A DNA stretch of 64,000 nt from Apostichopus japonicus (lineage: Eukaryota > Echinodermata > Holothuroidea > Aspidochirotida > Stichopodidae), in assembly GCF_037975245.1 (NCBI RefSeq), contig NC_092565.1, positions 19,509,999 to 19,573,998 on the forward strand, in the 5' to 3' direction. Positions 1 through 11,164 of this stretch are shown here, piece by piece. Both the position numbers and the translations under genes were made by a program. The notes beneath the pieces are model-generated. The model searched no databases. It was not told the origin of the DNA and saw only the letters and a list, made by a program, of their open reading frames with translations. Within the stretch, counting starts at the first letter, position 1; each line of letters opens with the position of its first letter.

Positions 1-1960
1 GTTGGTCGTAAAAATAAAAATAAAAAGTCTGAAGTATATAGCAGAACTGGTTCGTCACACAGTGTAAACATTTAAAATGTGGGGTAAACTTGGTGAATTT
101 GTCTTATCGCTATATAGGCCTCCTGAAAAACGCATATCAACCAGATGTTATTGATAGCTCCATATTTTTTTTTATATAAAAAGCATCTTTTTGAGTTGAG
201 AAGGTTTTTTATCCTGTTTAATACTAACATCTCATATTCATAGAGGTCATTAACTTGATTTGCCAAGTCTCATTTAAAAAAAAAGTGACGTAAAAAAATC
301 CAACTTTTTGAATTGTTATGTATAGTTGTTGTCTTTGCTTGCTGTGCCACTATGAAAAGCGTCGACATGAACAATATGTTGATGATTGAATCAAGTTCTA
401 TATTTATTTACTCTTGAACCCCCAGTTGGTGTAGCAAGAGTACGCTATATGGTGTCTTTCTTAGTTTGATCAACAATATTCAGCCACGTCAGAAATCAAC
501 CGAGGGGCACGGTCATATATCGGTCCTATCTAGTTCCGCGAAATTTGACACGCTGCGGTCTCTGAATTCACTGAGAGTTCCTTTGAGAAATCTCTGATTG
601 AAACTTCTGGGTGAATTTCCTGCACATTCCCTTCTCACATAGTGTTACATATTTCGATCTAATATGTGGGTTTTTACAACTCATAAATTGCACATTTTGG
701 CAACGAAATGTTTGGCTACCGTTCGTTGGGCAACTTTAAACACGTCTGACTGTTATTACAACCAAATACGTCTTTGATGAGGTATTTTTCAATCACGTCT
801 AACTATAAACTGATCGAGTTTAAGCTTTGAGCGTCAGTAAAAAATCTCCGAAATGGAACCTATTTTGCATCATACTGATGGGACACGTGGTTAATTAAAC
901 AGCTGAGAAATACTCTCAAAATAGTCTACAGTACTCAGTCGTTTGATTGCAAAGCAAATAATTTTTATTTCTTGTGTTGCTCAGTCACAGACTGAAGTGG
1001 CAATCAGATTATTTAAACTTCGTCTCGATCTGTTTCGATGTTTCGTTTTGGGAATACAAGATGATTCTACGAAATACCACAACAAGCATGCGCCGTGTGA
1101 AAAATGTGGTTATTGATATAAAAAAACAACAACTTTGCAGACGTTTTTAGTGGTTTGTTTGGGTCCAAAAAGTAAGTTGTTATTTATTTAGTTTTGTAAT
1201 GCACATGAAAGATTTATACTTCACTCTCTATCAAAAGCAAAGTTCAATTACACTTGACAATGTCATAAGCTATAGAAATCCTTTTGTATTCTCCGCCCTA
1301 CCGATACCCCATTTAAGTGACGTTACCACGAACTGGCAATAAAGAGGGACAAACGTACCCCATGTACGTCACAGAAGGAGTTGTTATGGCAACTCCCTGG
1401 TCACAGGGCGTCAAGGGCCATGCGTACTCGAAACTCCTGTGTAGTTCTGGTTAGCCTACTACCTTAGTTAGATACAGAAGCATAACCTCGCCACATAAAT
1501 TATACCACTGTATAGGCGCGCGAAAACGGGGGAGGGGAGTGGGACAGCTCCTAAATGGTCTTCCCATCCTTCAAACTGTCCCCGGTCTCTCCCGAGTTAA
1601 ACCAACGAGTGTAGAGTCAGTATTTCGATAACAATTACATTTCCAAAATTATTTTTATCATCACCGTCTAATACCACTTATGAAGGTGTAAAAAAAAATT
1701 GTCTACTGTTAAATGTTACATAATATTTATGGAAAAATAAAACGTATGGATGATTCACATTCAATGAAATATTAGCAAACTGAATATTACAAATGTATTT
1801 AATCAATTGGTTCATTTGTTGTTTCTTTGTTTGTTTGTTTCGCGTTCCATGAAATAGTGCCAAACCAAATTTCCTTCACGTAAAATTCCTGATATCAGCT
1901 AAGCATTAAACACAGCGGTTATGTTTGTTTGTATCTCCAATATTTCTTTATTTTTCCAAC
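1..1960. other. Gene-free AT-rich stretch
   Basis: No exon-like open frame with splice borders, RNA gene or tandem array is visible on either strand. The open frames here are short and of low complexity. The DNA could be intron of the homeobox gene that starts at 8108 on the minus strand, because that gene's next exon lies to the left of this window. Confidence 0.5.
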
Positions 1961-1964
1961 TTGG

Positions 1965-2440
1965 GAGTTGCCATCAGAGTGAGATGGTAACGGCTTCTCT
2001 CTCCACCCACCCCCCCCCCCAAAAAAAAAAAAACGCTGAAATTGGAACTCCCACATACCATGTGAAATGGCAGCTCCGTGTAGTCTTGATATGAAATCAC
2101 CCTGCCATCTTACATGGCAAAATTCCCATAATATGAAATGACAATTTCCTTCCATCTGATATGGTAACTTATACCCATTATCGATTTGGAGTGGCATCTT
2201 TGCCATCTGAAGTGGCACCACCCCTGCCATAGGGCACCTCTCCGTCGTCTGAAATCGCACCAATCTATCATCAGAAATAAGATCTCATATATTAACTGAA
2301 TAGCATTTCCTTGCCGACATGACACGAGCGTTCATCCTACCATCTCAAATGGCACCGCTCCATCCCTCTGACATGCCACCTCTCTAAAACCCACCTCTCT
2401 GAAATCTGAAATGGCAACCCGTTGCCATCGGAAGTGGCAC
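1965..2440. repeat. Degenerate hairpin-forming minisatellite
   Basis: About 470 bp are built from diverged copies of a roughly 25-35 bp unit centred on variants of GCCATCTGAAATGGC. The unit is itself an inverted repeat, GCCAT and ATGGC around a short CTGAA loop, so each copy can fold into a small stem. Clear copies occur near 2100-2116, 2150-2170, 2190-2215, 2338-2355 and 2410-2436. Open frames across it (for example minus 1919-2263) come from the repeat and are not genes. Copies are too diverged for a recent expansion. Confidence 0.65.
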
Positions 2441-2444
2441 CTTT

Positions 2445-5400
2445 CTAAACTATCTGAACGCCCAGCTCCATAACGACGGGGTTATAAACAAACTGAACAC
2501 CGCCGTTGTGACTTACGCGAATACCTGTGTACCTATTCATTCTGTTTATATATATATGTAATATACTTTCAAGGTTCCTAACATCCCAGAATTGACATAC
2601 AATGTAATTATTGTAACATTTCTCATTCCGCGTACACCCCACAGCATGCACACACCGCGACTCCATATCTAGAATTTAAACATTAACATTCTCGCCGTAT
2701 ATACATAACCCTATTAACATTACAGGCCTATACGTCTATAACACATGCAGGGGGAGAGACCGTATATGCTATAGATATATACCGATCCCTCTACTACAAT
2801 AAGTACCATTTAGGTTTGGTGCAACTTTGAAAACTTCACCATTATATTTGTCTGAAATAGTTTTTAAAATTAAAAACCGTTTGAGTAAAATTCTAACAAA
2901 GTTTGATAAACTCTTTGGCGAACATACATGGATCTAACAACACTGGCCATGATCAAATTCGCTCTGTCAGTAAAATGCCTTTATCAATCTTGGAGGTGGT
3001 ATCCCCCCCCCCCACCCTCTTTTTCTTTCTTTTACTTCAAACCGATCCACCTTGTGATAACATTTAAATTTAGTAAAAATGAAATCTTATTTTTGCATGT
3101 TAAAAAAAAAAGAATCATAAGAGGCAATAAATATAGTTTCTTTCCTAGCATAAAACACATCATCATCATCCAATGACAAAAGTCCAGCAGAAATTTCTGA
3201 TAAAATGTATTCCTTTAATTAGGAAGCCCGGAATACCAGGCAATTTTTAATTGCGCATTAAAGTTAGTTATTTCTTTTTAACCGACAAAAATCTGTTTAA
3301 AAAATTCGTATCATATTTATAGGATGAATTTTAAATCAAGAATAAATGTTTTCCCGAAAAAAAGTTTTTTTTTTTGGTAACATAAGTTTCTAATTATTTT
3401 GAAGTTATCTTTAAACGAATCTTTTATATTAGAGTGATAGAACAAAGCGAAAATACCAGTAGAAACAAGTACAATTGTTAAAATCTAGACTTAATGACAT
3501 CCCCAGTTTTCCTGCAAACAAAAATATCATAAAGTTTTCTTAAACGTTGTGTTGGAATTTCTCCAGTATGTATTTATCGTAGAGAACTATAAAGTCTTAA
3601 CAGTCTTGTTCAAGTTGCTTCTAAATAATATAAAATAATATTAAAACATACGAAAAATCTGTTTCAGTATTTTAAGTTCTAAAATTAAATTATGCGAGAG
3701 TTATGGAAGCGATAAATTGAACCTAGCTCTTTGTTTTTGTAGCATGGTTATATATTCTTTGGTAATATCTTCCAAATTTTCCTGAAAATTTAAATTTGAA
3801 CAGATGTATCACTCATTTATTTTGTTTATGTTCAACGTCCAAACAGCAACAAATGTCTACTTAAAATTTTAAGTTCCAATTACATATTAAAATGATTGAT
3901 TTAAGAGGTTGCCGAGCACTTCATGGTCACCCTTGAATCACTTGCCTTTACTCACGAAATAAATAATAATGATAAAAGTAATAATAATAATGCAAAGATT
4001 ACTTAAAATTGCTTTAACTTGAAAAGTTAAAGTCAACAAACTTAAACAAAATTAAAATTTTTGGAATCGTGGATAATGACGAATAAATAACATTTGACAT
4101 TATAACCAACAGTTTTTCTTTGAAGAGAAAGAAATCACAGCATTTGGAGTATAAAAATGGGAATCGAATGTTACTGGTCAATGTGCATCTCACAGGATAT
4201 ACAAATCCTAATGGTTTCTGACTAAAGCTACCTAAAGACAAATCATTAACACGGATCGGACACCAATTCACTTCTTGATTGTCTTGTCAACTACTTTTGT
4301 CATTCTCTCCCCTCCCCCTAACCCAACCCACCCCCGCCCCCAATCCATACATAGTTCTAACTATACATGTGCAGTTTGATTTAAACTGACACAACCCGCC
4401 GCGGTTGGTATACCAGACACTCAACAGTATTTGAAAGGAAAGCTTGGACACCATCTAACTATCTGTTACGTTAGTTACTAAAAATCGCCAAAAAATAAGG
4501 ATAAATAATTCTAATAATTAACTTGAAAGGATTTGTAAATGAAGAAATAATAATGATACAATACATTAAATTTGTCCGGACATCAAATTTTCCGTTTTGA
4601 AGAATGAAGAATGGTTGTAACTCACAAATTACGAATAAATAAATGGCTTCAACTGCAAAGATCTCTTAGTTACAATGCGGGTATGAGTGGGGGGGGGGTG
4701 GGGTGGGGACCAACTATGTGTAATTATTACATAGCTTGGTCAGAATATCGAAACATTAAAACCGAACATGCTTACAGCAATAATCTATCCTCGTGTTTCG
4801 GAATTTTCTTAACAGGTATTACAATCAATAGATTGATTAGTTTAACAATATATGTTTTATACGTTAATTTTGACTCACATTACTGAATCGAATTGCTAGG
4901 ATACGAACCTCATCCCCTACCCTGATAAAACTAAAATGATATGGAAGCTAATGCTTTAATAAATAGAAAAGTATCAAATTAAACTAAAAGTGATAGACTT
5001 GGTTCCTATACATCAGCATAGAAATGTCAATAAATCCATTGACATTATACTATATCCCACAATAAATTCAATTATCTTTAAAATCTTTAAATTTAAATTT
5101 ATTTTATTCTCTTCAATTTCTGCTTCCTTTCATCTCACTGCTCTTTGTTCTGTCTATATTTTATTATTCATTTTTTAATTGTCCAATTAATTCGTCTGTA
5201 TGACAAGTATGTATTTTAAACGTGCCTTCGTTCTATATTTGTTGCAGTTTGCTGTTGGAGGATATCAAAAAACGTCATGCCCTCCACTTTTACATATTCC
5301 CTTACACAACCTGTTTTGTATTGTTTTTTAGTATTATTATTATTTTATTTTTTGTTTTTATAGGTTTGCCGTTTAGATAAGCAGTTGGTGAACATAATTT

Positions 5401-5920
5401 GTTTTCTCTCTCTCTCTCTACTGACATATAAACAGTTTCAGGTGTTTTCGTTCTGACATGAATTGTCATAATTGCAAAAATAAAACACAAAACAAAACAC
5501 AAAACTGATCGATTTCATGCGTCTTAAAATGAAAGCATTAAACCTGACATAATTACCGCGGGTATAGATATCATATATTTGTTTAACATCCTAAGTCATA
5601 TAGTCATTTTTTCTGTAACAATGACCTCCATAAATAGGATTCTTTGAGGTTAAAGGTTAAACCGAAAATACGCCTAAGGGACAAGAATGGTTCATCAAAG
5701 CAATCATAGCGATAATAAAGTGTAGTAATCTTGTTACTGCGATGATGGATTCTATAATCCTCCTTAAGTTTCGACTTAATAAAATAGGAGAAGTAATCAT
5801 TCATTTGATTTTGCCGTGCTTATTTGGTATTGAAGTTATCAGCTATATTTCATTTCATCATTTCGTCTTGCATTTATGATCTGATGCGAGTAAACAGTCT
5901 CTACAGCGTTATTATAGTAC
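2445..5920. other. Gene-free stretch with homopolymer tracts
   Basis: I see no supported exon. There is a C tract near 3003-3013, a G tract near 4690-4698 and a short CT repeat near 5406-5419. The local open frames are AT-driven and lack flanking splice signals. The stretch is probably intronic to the minus-strand homeobox gene, by inference only. Confidence 0.45.
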
Positions 5921-5924
5921 TGGT

Positions 5925-5927
<3 letters not shown>

Positions 5928-5977
<50 letters not shown>
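5928..5977. repeat. (TA)n microsatellite
   Basis: An almost pure TA dinucleotide run of about 50 bp. The open frame spanning it (plus 5824-6066) reads as alternating Tyr-Ile and is an artefact. Confidence 0.9.
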
Positions 5978-5980
<3 letters not shown>

Positions 5981-6447
5981 GGTACAACAACATATTATTG
6001 TTCGTCTTTACGGATCACCGGTCTGGACATATGGGAGAAGCTCAAAAAGAACAACAATTGAGATAATAAAGGTCCATTAATTGGATTTTGAAATGGATGA
6101 AGGGGATTTACATTTGTTAATATTTTGCACGATGCAAACGCAGGTGTTCTGACAATACCAATTAACCAAACAAAATGCGGGTATATATAGGTTGCTTTGC
6201 AACCGGTGTTCTCTCAAATGATAACGGATCGTTAGATTTAGTTAATTAAAAAGAGATCAAGATAATCATTTTGATCAATTGATTCAGAATCAAATGAACT
6301 GGAAGACAAGCATTCTAATGACTGCCAAGGATAATTAACTTATATGTCTGTCTTGTTGTTGATACTTTCGACCAAACCTTTCTTATATTAGTTTACCAAC
6401 AAGTTTTCGTGGTTGCCCATTATTGGCGACGACACCAATTCTCAACA

Positions 6448-6522
6448 ATATAAATATATATAGGCCCATATATATATATATAGGCTTATATATAGGCCTA
6501 TATATATATATAGGCTTATATT

Positions 6523-6583
<61 letters not shown>
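6448..6583. repeat. Compound TA-rich microsatellite
   Basis: TA repeats interrupted by TAGGCC/TAGGCTTA variants (6460-6515) run into a nearly pure TA tract (6520-6582). The mixed part looks like an older, point-mutated section of the same array. Confidence 0.85.
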
Positions 6584-6585
<2 letters not shown>

Positions 6586-7109
6586 GAAATCATAGTGAGT
6601 TGGAAAAAATATTTATATGTATATGCCCCTTATTCGGGTAGCACCATGTATATTATACTATAAATTCATGGTATATATGCTTTACCACAAAGTTTGAAAG
6701 TAAAGATGATCATTTTCAACCGAAATAATAATTGCTTACGGGACCAGGTTTAAGATGCTACTTTTACAGGGTGGGTGAAAGGTCAACGGGATCTCCTCTT
6801 TTGTAAGTGCGATGGTGGGGGCGCAATGGCAAAAGGAGAATTTGCCGTGGTGCTTTCGATCACAAAATCAAATTTGCTATAGTGATCTGTTACTAAAGGT
6901 CAAGACTATATTGGACACATAAGCCAAAGCTTTAAAAAATAATTTCCGCCCCTCCAACCCTCATGCCCTACCCCTCCAATTCTTACTGCACGTTACACCG
7001 AACGTTTGTAAATCTTTCTGTAGAGACAAGATGCATTGTTGACCCAACTTATAAATGTTTCAAAGTTTTCGAAGCTGCATTTTGCGCTGTTTATACTACA
7101 ATTTCTGGA

Positions 7110-7206
7110 ATCAAATATATATATGTAAATAAATATATAAATATATATATAAATAAATAAATATATAAATATATATATATATATATTATATATATTATAT
7201 ATATAT
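7110..7206. repeat. AT-rich simple repeat
   Basis: Short runs of ATATAAAT and TA units, diverged and low in complexity. Confidence 0.8.
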
Positions 7207-7633
7207 ACAACGTCAATACCTTTTTAGATATTTTTGTGACATTATCATTATTATAAGTCTATGGATACCAGTTCCACATTCATGTACAAATAGCACTCCA
7301 TGCAGGAAATGTTATAACAACAAAGCAAAAACGTCGCAATATTTCGCAAATGAAATGATAAAACAATATTAAATTCTAATTCTATTCTAATTCAATCTAA
7401 ATATTTTCTACCAATTTTTTCGTGTTTTAGAATATAACAAATTGAATAAAACAAGCTTTCTATCATTCAGTTCAGTTTTATAAAATAAAAATTTGTTGAT
7501 TTCTTGTCACATTTCTAATAACTTCATTGGCTATTCATCCCTTGTAAATTATTCATCTTTTTTTTCTTCAAGATTAGACTTTCCTTTAAATTTGATGCAA
7601 TTTAAGAAAAATACATTTGAATAATTTTCTTAC

Positions 7634-8108
7634 CTGATGTCACGGGAGATTCGGTATCGTACCCCCCTCCTTCACCCCTTCCATAGTGTTTGGTCCTCAT
7701 TGATTCCCTTCTGTGGCCTACTGCGGTACAAAGACGTAGATCATTCGCGTGGTGTAATAAACGGATAGTGTTAGAACATAGAGTTGGATTTATCTTCCCG
7801 TTAAATTTAGTCGGACTAAGAATGTCCATCACCGAAAAAGACGTCACTTTAGCTCCTGCAGGGTCTATTGCCTCTATTCCCTCCCTGGGTTCTTCGTCTA
7901 AATCGACCGAAATCCTGTCCATTGTTTCCGACATTTCTAGTGGGGAATCTACGGGTAAATGTCCCGGTTCATTATCCTGTAAATCATCGTTAAGCTCTGC
8001 CACCATCCTTGTGGGGTAAGTCTTGTTTGTCAAAAAATGTTGCACCGATAATTTGGAGTCAAACTGTTTCTCTTCCAATTCTGACGAACTGCTTACTTTA
8101 AACGCCAT
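7634..8108 (-). CDS. NK-type homeobox gene, probably NK1/Nkx1 (slouch-like): first coding exon only
   Basis: This exon encodes about 158 residues and stops at a strong minus-strand donor, CAG|GTAAGA, with the intron starting at 7633 (phase 1). I chose the ATG at 8106-8108 (protein start MAFKVSSSSE) because it has A at -3 and G at +4; the frame extends slightly upstream without another ATG. Residues 91-102 read FSVMDILSPTKF. This is an Engrailed-homology-1 motif, known in NK-family homeodomain proteins to recruit Groucho/TLE co-repressors, and the trailing P-x-K-F resembles the NK1 version. The region before it is acidic and low in complexity, as usual for such N-termini. The homeodomain is absent: I found no sequence compatible with WFQNRR on the minus strand from 1 to 7600, so exon 2 must be off the left edge, with an intron over 7.6 kb. 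The product would be a nuclear transcription factor, probably a repressor. NK2/NK3-type assignment remains possible. Confidence 0.75.
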
Positions 8109-9492
8109 AATTCTCAAAATGATACCTCTCCCAGCTCGGTGATGCCCATGTAAAGCTTACTTCATGATAACGATTCCGGTTGTAATCATGCAATCTTAAT
8201 TAAAATTATAAATGTTTTTAAGGAAGGCCAAAAAAAGAATAACAGTGCAGAAAATGCGATTATCTTCTGTGTGAAATATAAGTCACTATTGTCACTTCCA
8301 AGACTTCCAATTTCACAACTTGCTGAAAAAAAAACTTCTCTCCTTGTTGGTTTTGTTGGTTTTATGTTGTAGGCTGGTTGTTTTAGTCAGAATCAAATTT
8401 ATAACTCTTCACGAGCTATAATTTTCTATTTAAGAACGTATAAACAATTGATGAAGCCGTCATTTCCGAAATGCACAAAAAGAAGTAGAAGAAGACGGAA
8501 AAAATCAAAACAAAACGTTTCAAGGGAACGCAATCCAGTTTAGATAAATAAATTACTCGTCTGAGAACGTAGGAATATCCAGCTCTTGAAAATTATCTTT
8601 CTCCGGTAAGTTGTGAGATTCAACGTTTGGAAATATGTACCTTGAATAAAAAAAAACAACACAACAAATAAACAACTAAATAAGACAGAACTCGAGAAGT
8701 CGAAGCAAAATCCTGTAGTAAAATTTTCTCCTCGTCCAAAGAACCCGAAAAAAACTATATGTAGACCTCCGTTATAATTTGTTTTCAAACTTCGTTGCGT
8801 CTCTTAAAAGATTTTGTTTTTTAGTGCTGCAGACTGAACGTTACATGAAGCGTGGTTACCAGTTTTGATACAAGATTCCGTCTGTTTATTAATAATATTT
8901 GAGAGGAAGGCTTCCCCCATCGAGAGCCTTCACCGCGGGTTTACGCGATCTCCACTGCACAAAACCGTGTGCATGCGTAGAAGACAGCTTGTCTATAAAG
9001 ACTGAGAAGGGGGAAAAATGGAGCCTGTAGTACTATAGGTCTACCTGTCTGCAGTGTGTGACCAAGTATAGGCTATATCGTTTTAATTACCTTAATCTAT
9101 TGTCGAGTGTAGGCTATTATTACTTTTGAATGGTATCCAATCACACGTGGGAATAAGGGTATATGCGTTACAAATGCATTGGTTTCCCCTCATTTACAAA
9201 TCGGTGAGTCCTTTGAAGATTTTTCACAAGTCAATTATCCCCGTAAGGTTTGGGTATGTGTGGTGTGTGTGTGTGTTTCTTAGCAGAGGTATATATATAT
9301 ATATATATATATGTACACACCGTATCGTTCTTATATATGCTACTATACTGAACCAATCACACACGTAACTCCATTGAAATGGTTAAAAATTTTTACTTAC
9401 TTCATATATGATTAAGGCAATCATTTTGAACGGACCAAACAGTATACGGTTATCAAGGAGGCAATTTTAGTGGCTCTACCCCTCAATTGGGC

Positions 9493-9500
9493 TATAAAAG
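9493..9500 (+). promoter_or_regulatory. Candidate TATA box (TATAAAAG)
   Basis: A consensus TATA element in a moderately GC-rich context. No convincing exon follows it on the plus strand, so its function is unproven and the match may be chance in AT-rich DNA. Confidence 0.2.
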
Positions 9501-9780
9501 GGGAAGAAAACACAATAGTTCTTGTTCCGTGTCGGCAAGATCAAACAAAGTAGTACAAACCTCTTCGCTGTACTTTTTGACCCCCTCGTTTTGTGGAAAT
9601 TTGTAAACATTGTTCCCGGTAAGCACCGCCGTTCACCTGAGAACGATCCACACACCATTCAGTCGATCCGCATTGATACTACGGTGGCTGGGAATCTTTT
9701 TTTGGGGGGGGGGATTGCAGGAAGAATGTTTAGTTTTTAAGACGATTTATTCAAATCTATGTGTGGGGAAATAAAGTTAT

Positions 9781-9806
9781 ACCATGGAGCTTTATAGCTC
9801 CATGGT
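9781..9806. repeat. Perfect 26-bp inverted repeat
   Basis: Arms ACCATGGAGCT and AGCTCCATGGT are exact reverse complements around a TTAT loop. The arms are unusually GC-balanced for this AT-rich neighbourhood. It is not attached to any gene or element I can recognise. Confidence 0.8.
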
Positions 9807-10547
9807 TATACTAACCACAGTCTACAAGAAGACTTCGGAGGAATGGGATTGCGAAACCTTGAAACAACATGATCAGATTCATTGAAAAGGGAGCGCATAC
9901 GACTCAAGTAACCTTTGTGCTAGTTAGCTCTCTTTTTAGGTTTCTTAATCTTTTTTTCTCTTTGAGTTTTCTTTTTGTAATTCTCCTTTCATTTGCTTCT
10001 GTTGTTAGTTTTTTTTTCTCTCGCTCGTTATCTTCTTTAATCTGTCTTTGAAATTAATGGACTGTTTACTCAGTTACCCTATAGCTTAATAGCCTATAGC
10101 TTAATTAAGGAAAGTTCAAATACTTATAAAATAAACAAATGTAACGAACAGAAACACATGTATTCTGGCAAAATTTAAAAAAAAACACTAGCTTGGCAAT
10201 CATTATCGTTAACTGGCTTAAAAAATTTCCAAAATCTTTAACTATATAGACTGTTAAAATTCACGGTTGAACCCATGTTCTTACAACCCTCAAACCTCTC
10301 GGCCACCGTATAGACAGGCTACCGTCTGGTGGCGTGATTAATATATGTTGTGTGGCTAAGTGGGGCTTTCAAAAATGATTCATGGCAGACGACAGGTATG
10401 CTAATTTATGATTGGTCCATTCAGAGTGAATGTAAACTGTAAGTGTTATCTTAGCTTGTTTATATGGCATATAGCCAAATTTAGAAATCATGTATACTGA
10501 GTATCATTCCAAATATAATATTGCAATTAATCAAAAGGACCGTTTAT

Positions 10548-11098
10548 TTAATAATAATAATATTAATAAAATTAATAAAGCGCCTCATATATCAAAAATA
10601 TTTTGTTGCGCTGTTCAATAAAAGAAGGATAAAGAGAAGAAAAAGTGAATAAATCGTATAAAAGATATAAAAAAAATGAAAGAAAGCAGAACAGATTATA
10701 TTTGGCTTATATATGGCTTAAAAGGATAAGTTTTAGACCAACCGAGCAGCACATTTTTAGATCAGTAGGAATGGAATTCCATAGGCGGGGACCAGCAACA
10801 GCGAAAACTCGTCCACCAAACAGTGTGGTCCGAAAACGAGGGACTACAAGAACGTTAACCAGAATTGGCGCGAAGTTGGTGGTTGTCTTCCTCCCTCGTA
10901 ACAGGCAAGGAAGATAGGTGATCATGGGCCATGTCATGGAGTGCCTTATATACTATAGGAGAATTACTTAAAAACGTACCGTATTCTATAAGCAACAGGT
11001 AACCAGTGACGAGTCACTAAAACTGGAGAAATATGACATTATTTAGGATTAAGAGTAACCAATCTAGCAGCAGCATTTTGAACTCTTTGTAATCTATT
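10548..11098 (-). mobile_element. 5'-truncated non-LTR retrotransposon (LINE), RT C-terminal region and 3' end
   Basis: Read on the minus strand, 11098 to about 10700 encodes in broken frames the characteristic post-catalytic region of LINE reverse transcriptases. LQRVQNAAARLVT lies near 11090-11050 and HWLPV-R-R near 11010-10985. KALHDMAH is near 10950-10925, and VFAVAGPRLWNSIPTDLK near 10800-10740. Stop codons and frame changes separate these blocks, so the copy is dead. The 3' end is marked by GGCGCTTTATTAA-type sequence and an ATT-rich tail near 10548-10575, typical of LINE 3' termini. The 5' part, including the endonuclease and catalytic RT domains, is missing, as expected from truncation during target-primed integration. 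It is CR1/Jockey-like; I cannot assign the clade further. Confidence 0.8.
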
Positions 11099-11108
11099 AA
11101 TAATTTTG

Positions 11109-11160
11109 TGTAAAAGTAAGTTGGCCTGACGTTTCGATCCTAGCAGGATCTTCTTCAAAG
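11109..11160 (-). mobile_element. Hammerhead-like/Penelope-type repeat motif, copy 1
   Basis: On the minus strand this carries TTGAAGA, then a GATCC/GGATC hairpin with a TGCTA loop (11136-11150), then GAAAC, followed by GTCAGGCCAACTTAC. The order matches a hammerhead ribozyme core (CUGANGA, stem II, GAAA), but the first core C is T here and one A is inserted before stem II, so it is probably inactive. Such motifs are known from Penelope-like retroelements. A second copy lies at 15846-15896. It abuts the upstream end of the LINE fragment. Confidence 0.5.
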
Positions 11161-11164
11161 GCTA

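Larger units (their letters stand above)
8109..10540. other. Upstream flank of the homeobox gene
   Basis: This lies immediately 5' of the minus-strand NK-type exon, so its promoter and 5'UTR should be here, but I cannot place a start site. A mixed-composition island at about 8905-8990 stands out from AT-rich surroundings and could be regulatory. There is a GT run at 9258-9275, a short TA run at 9290-9312, and a G tract near 9704-9712. No exon is supported. Confidence 0.35.
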
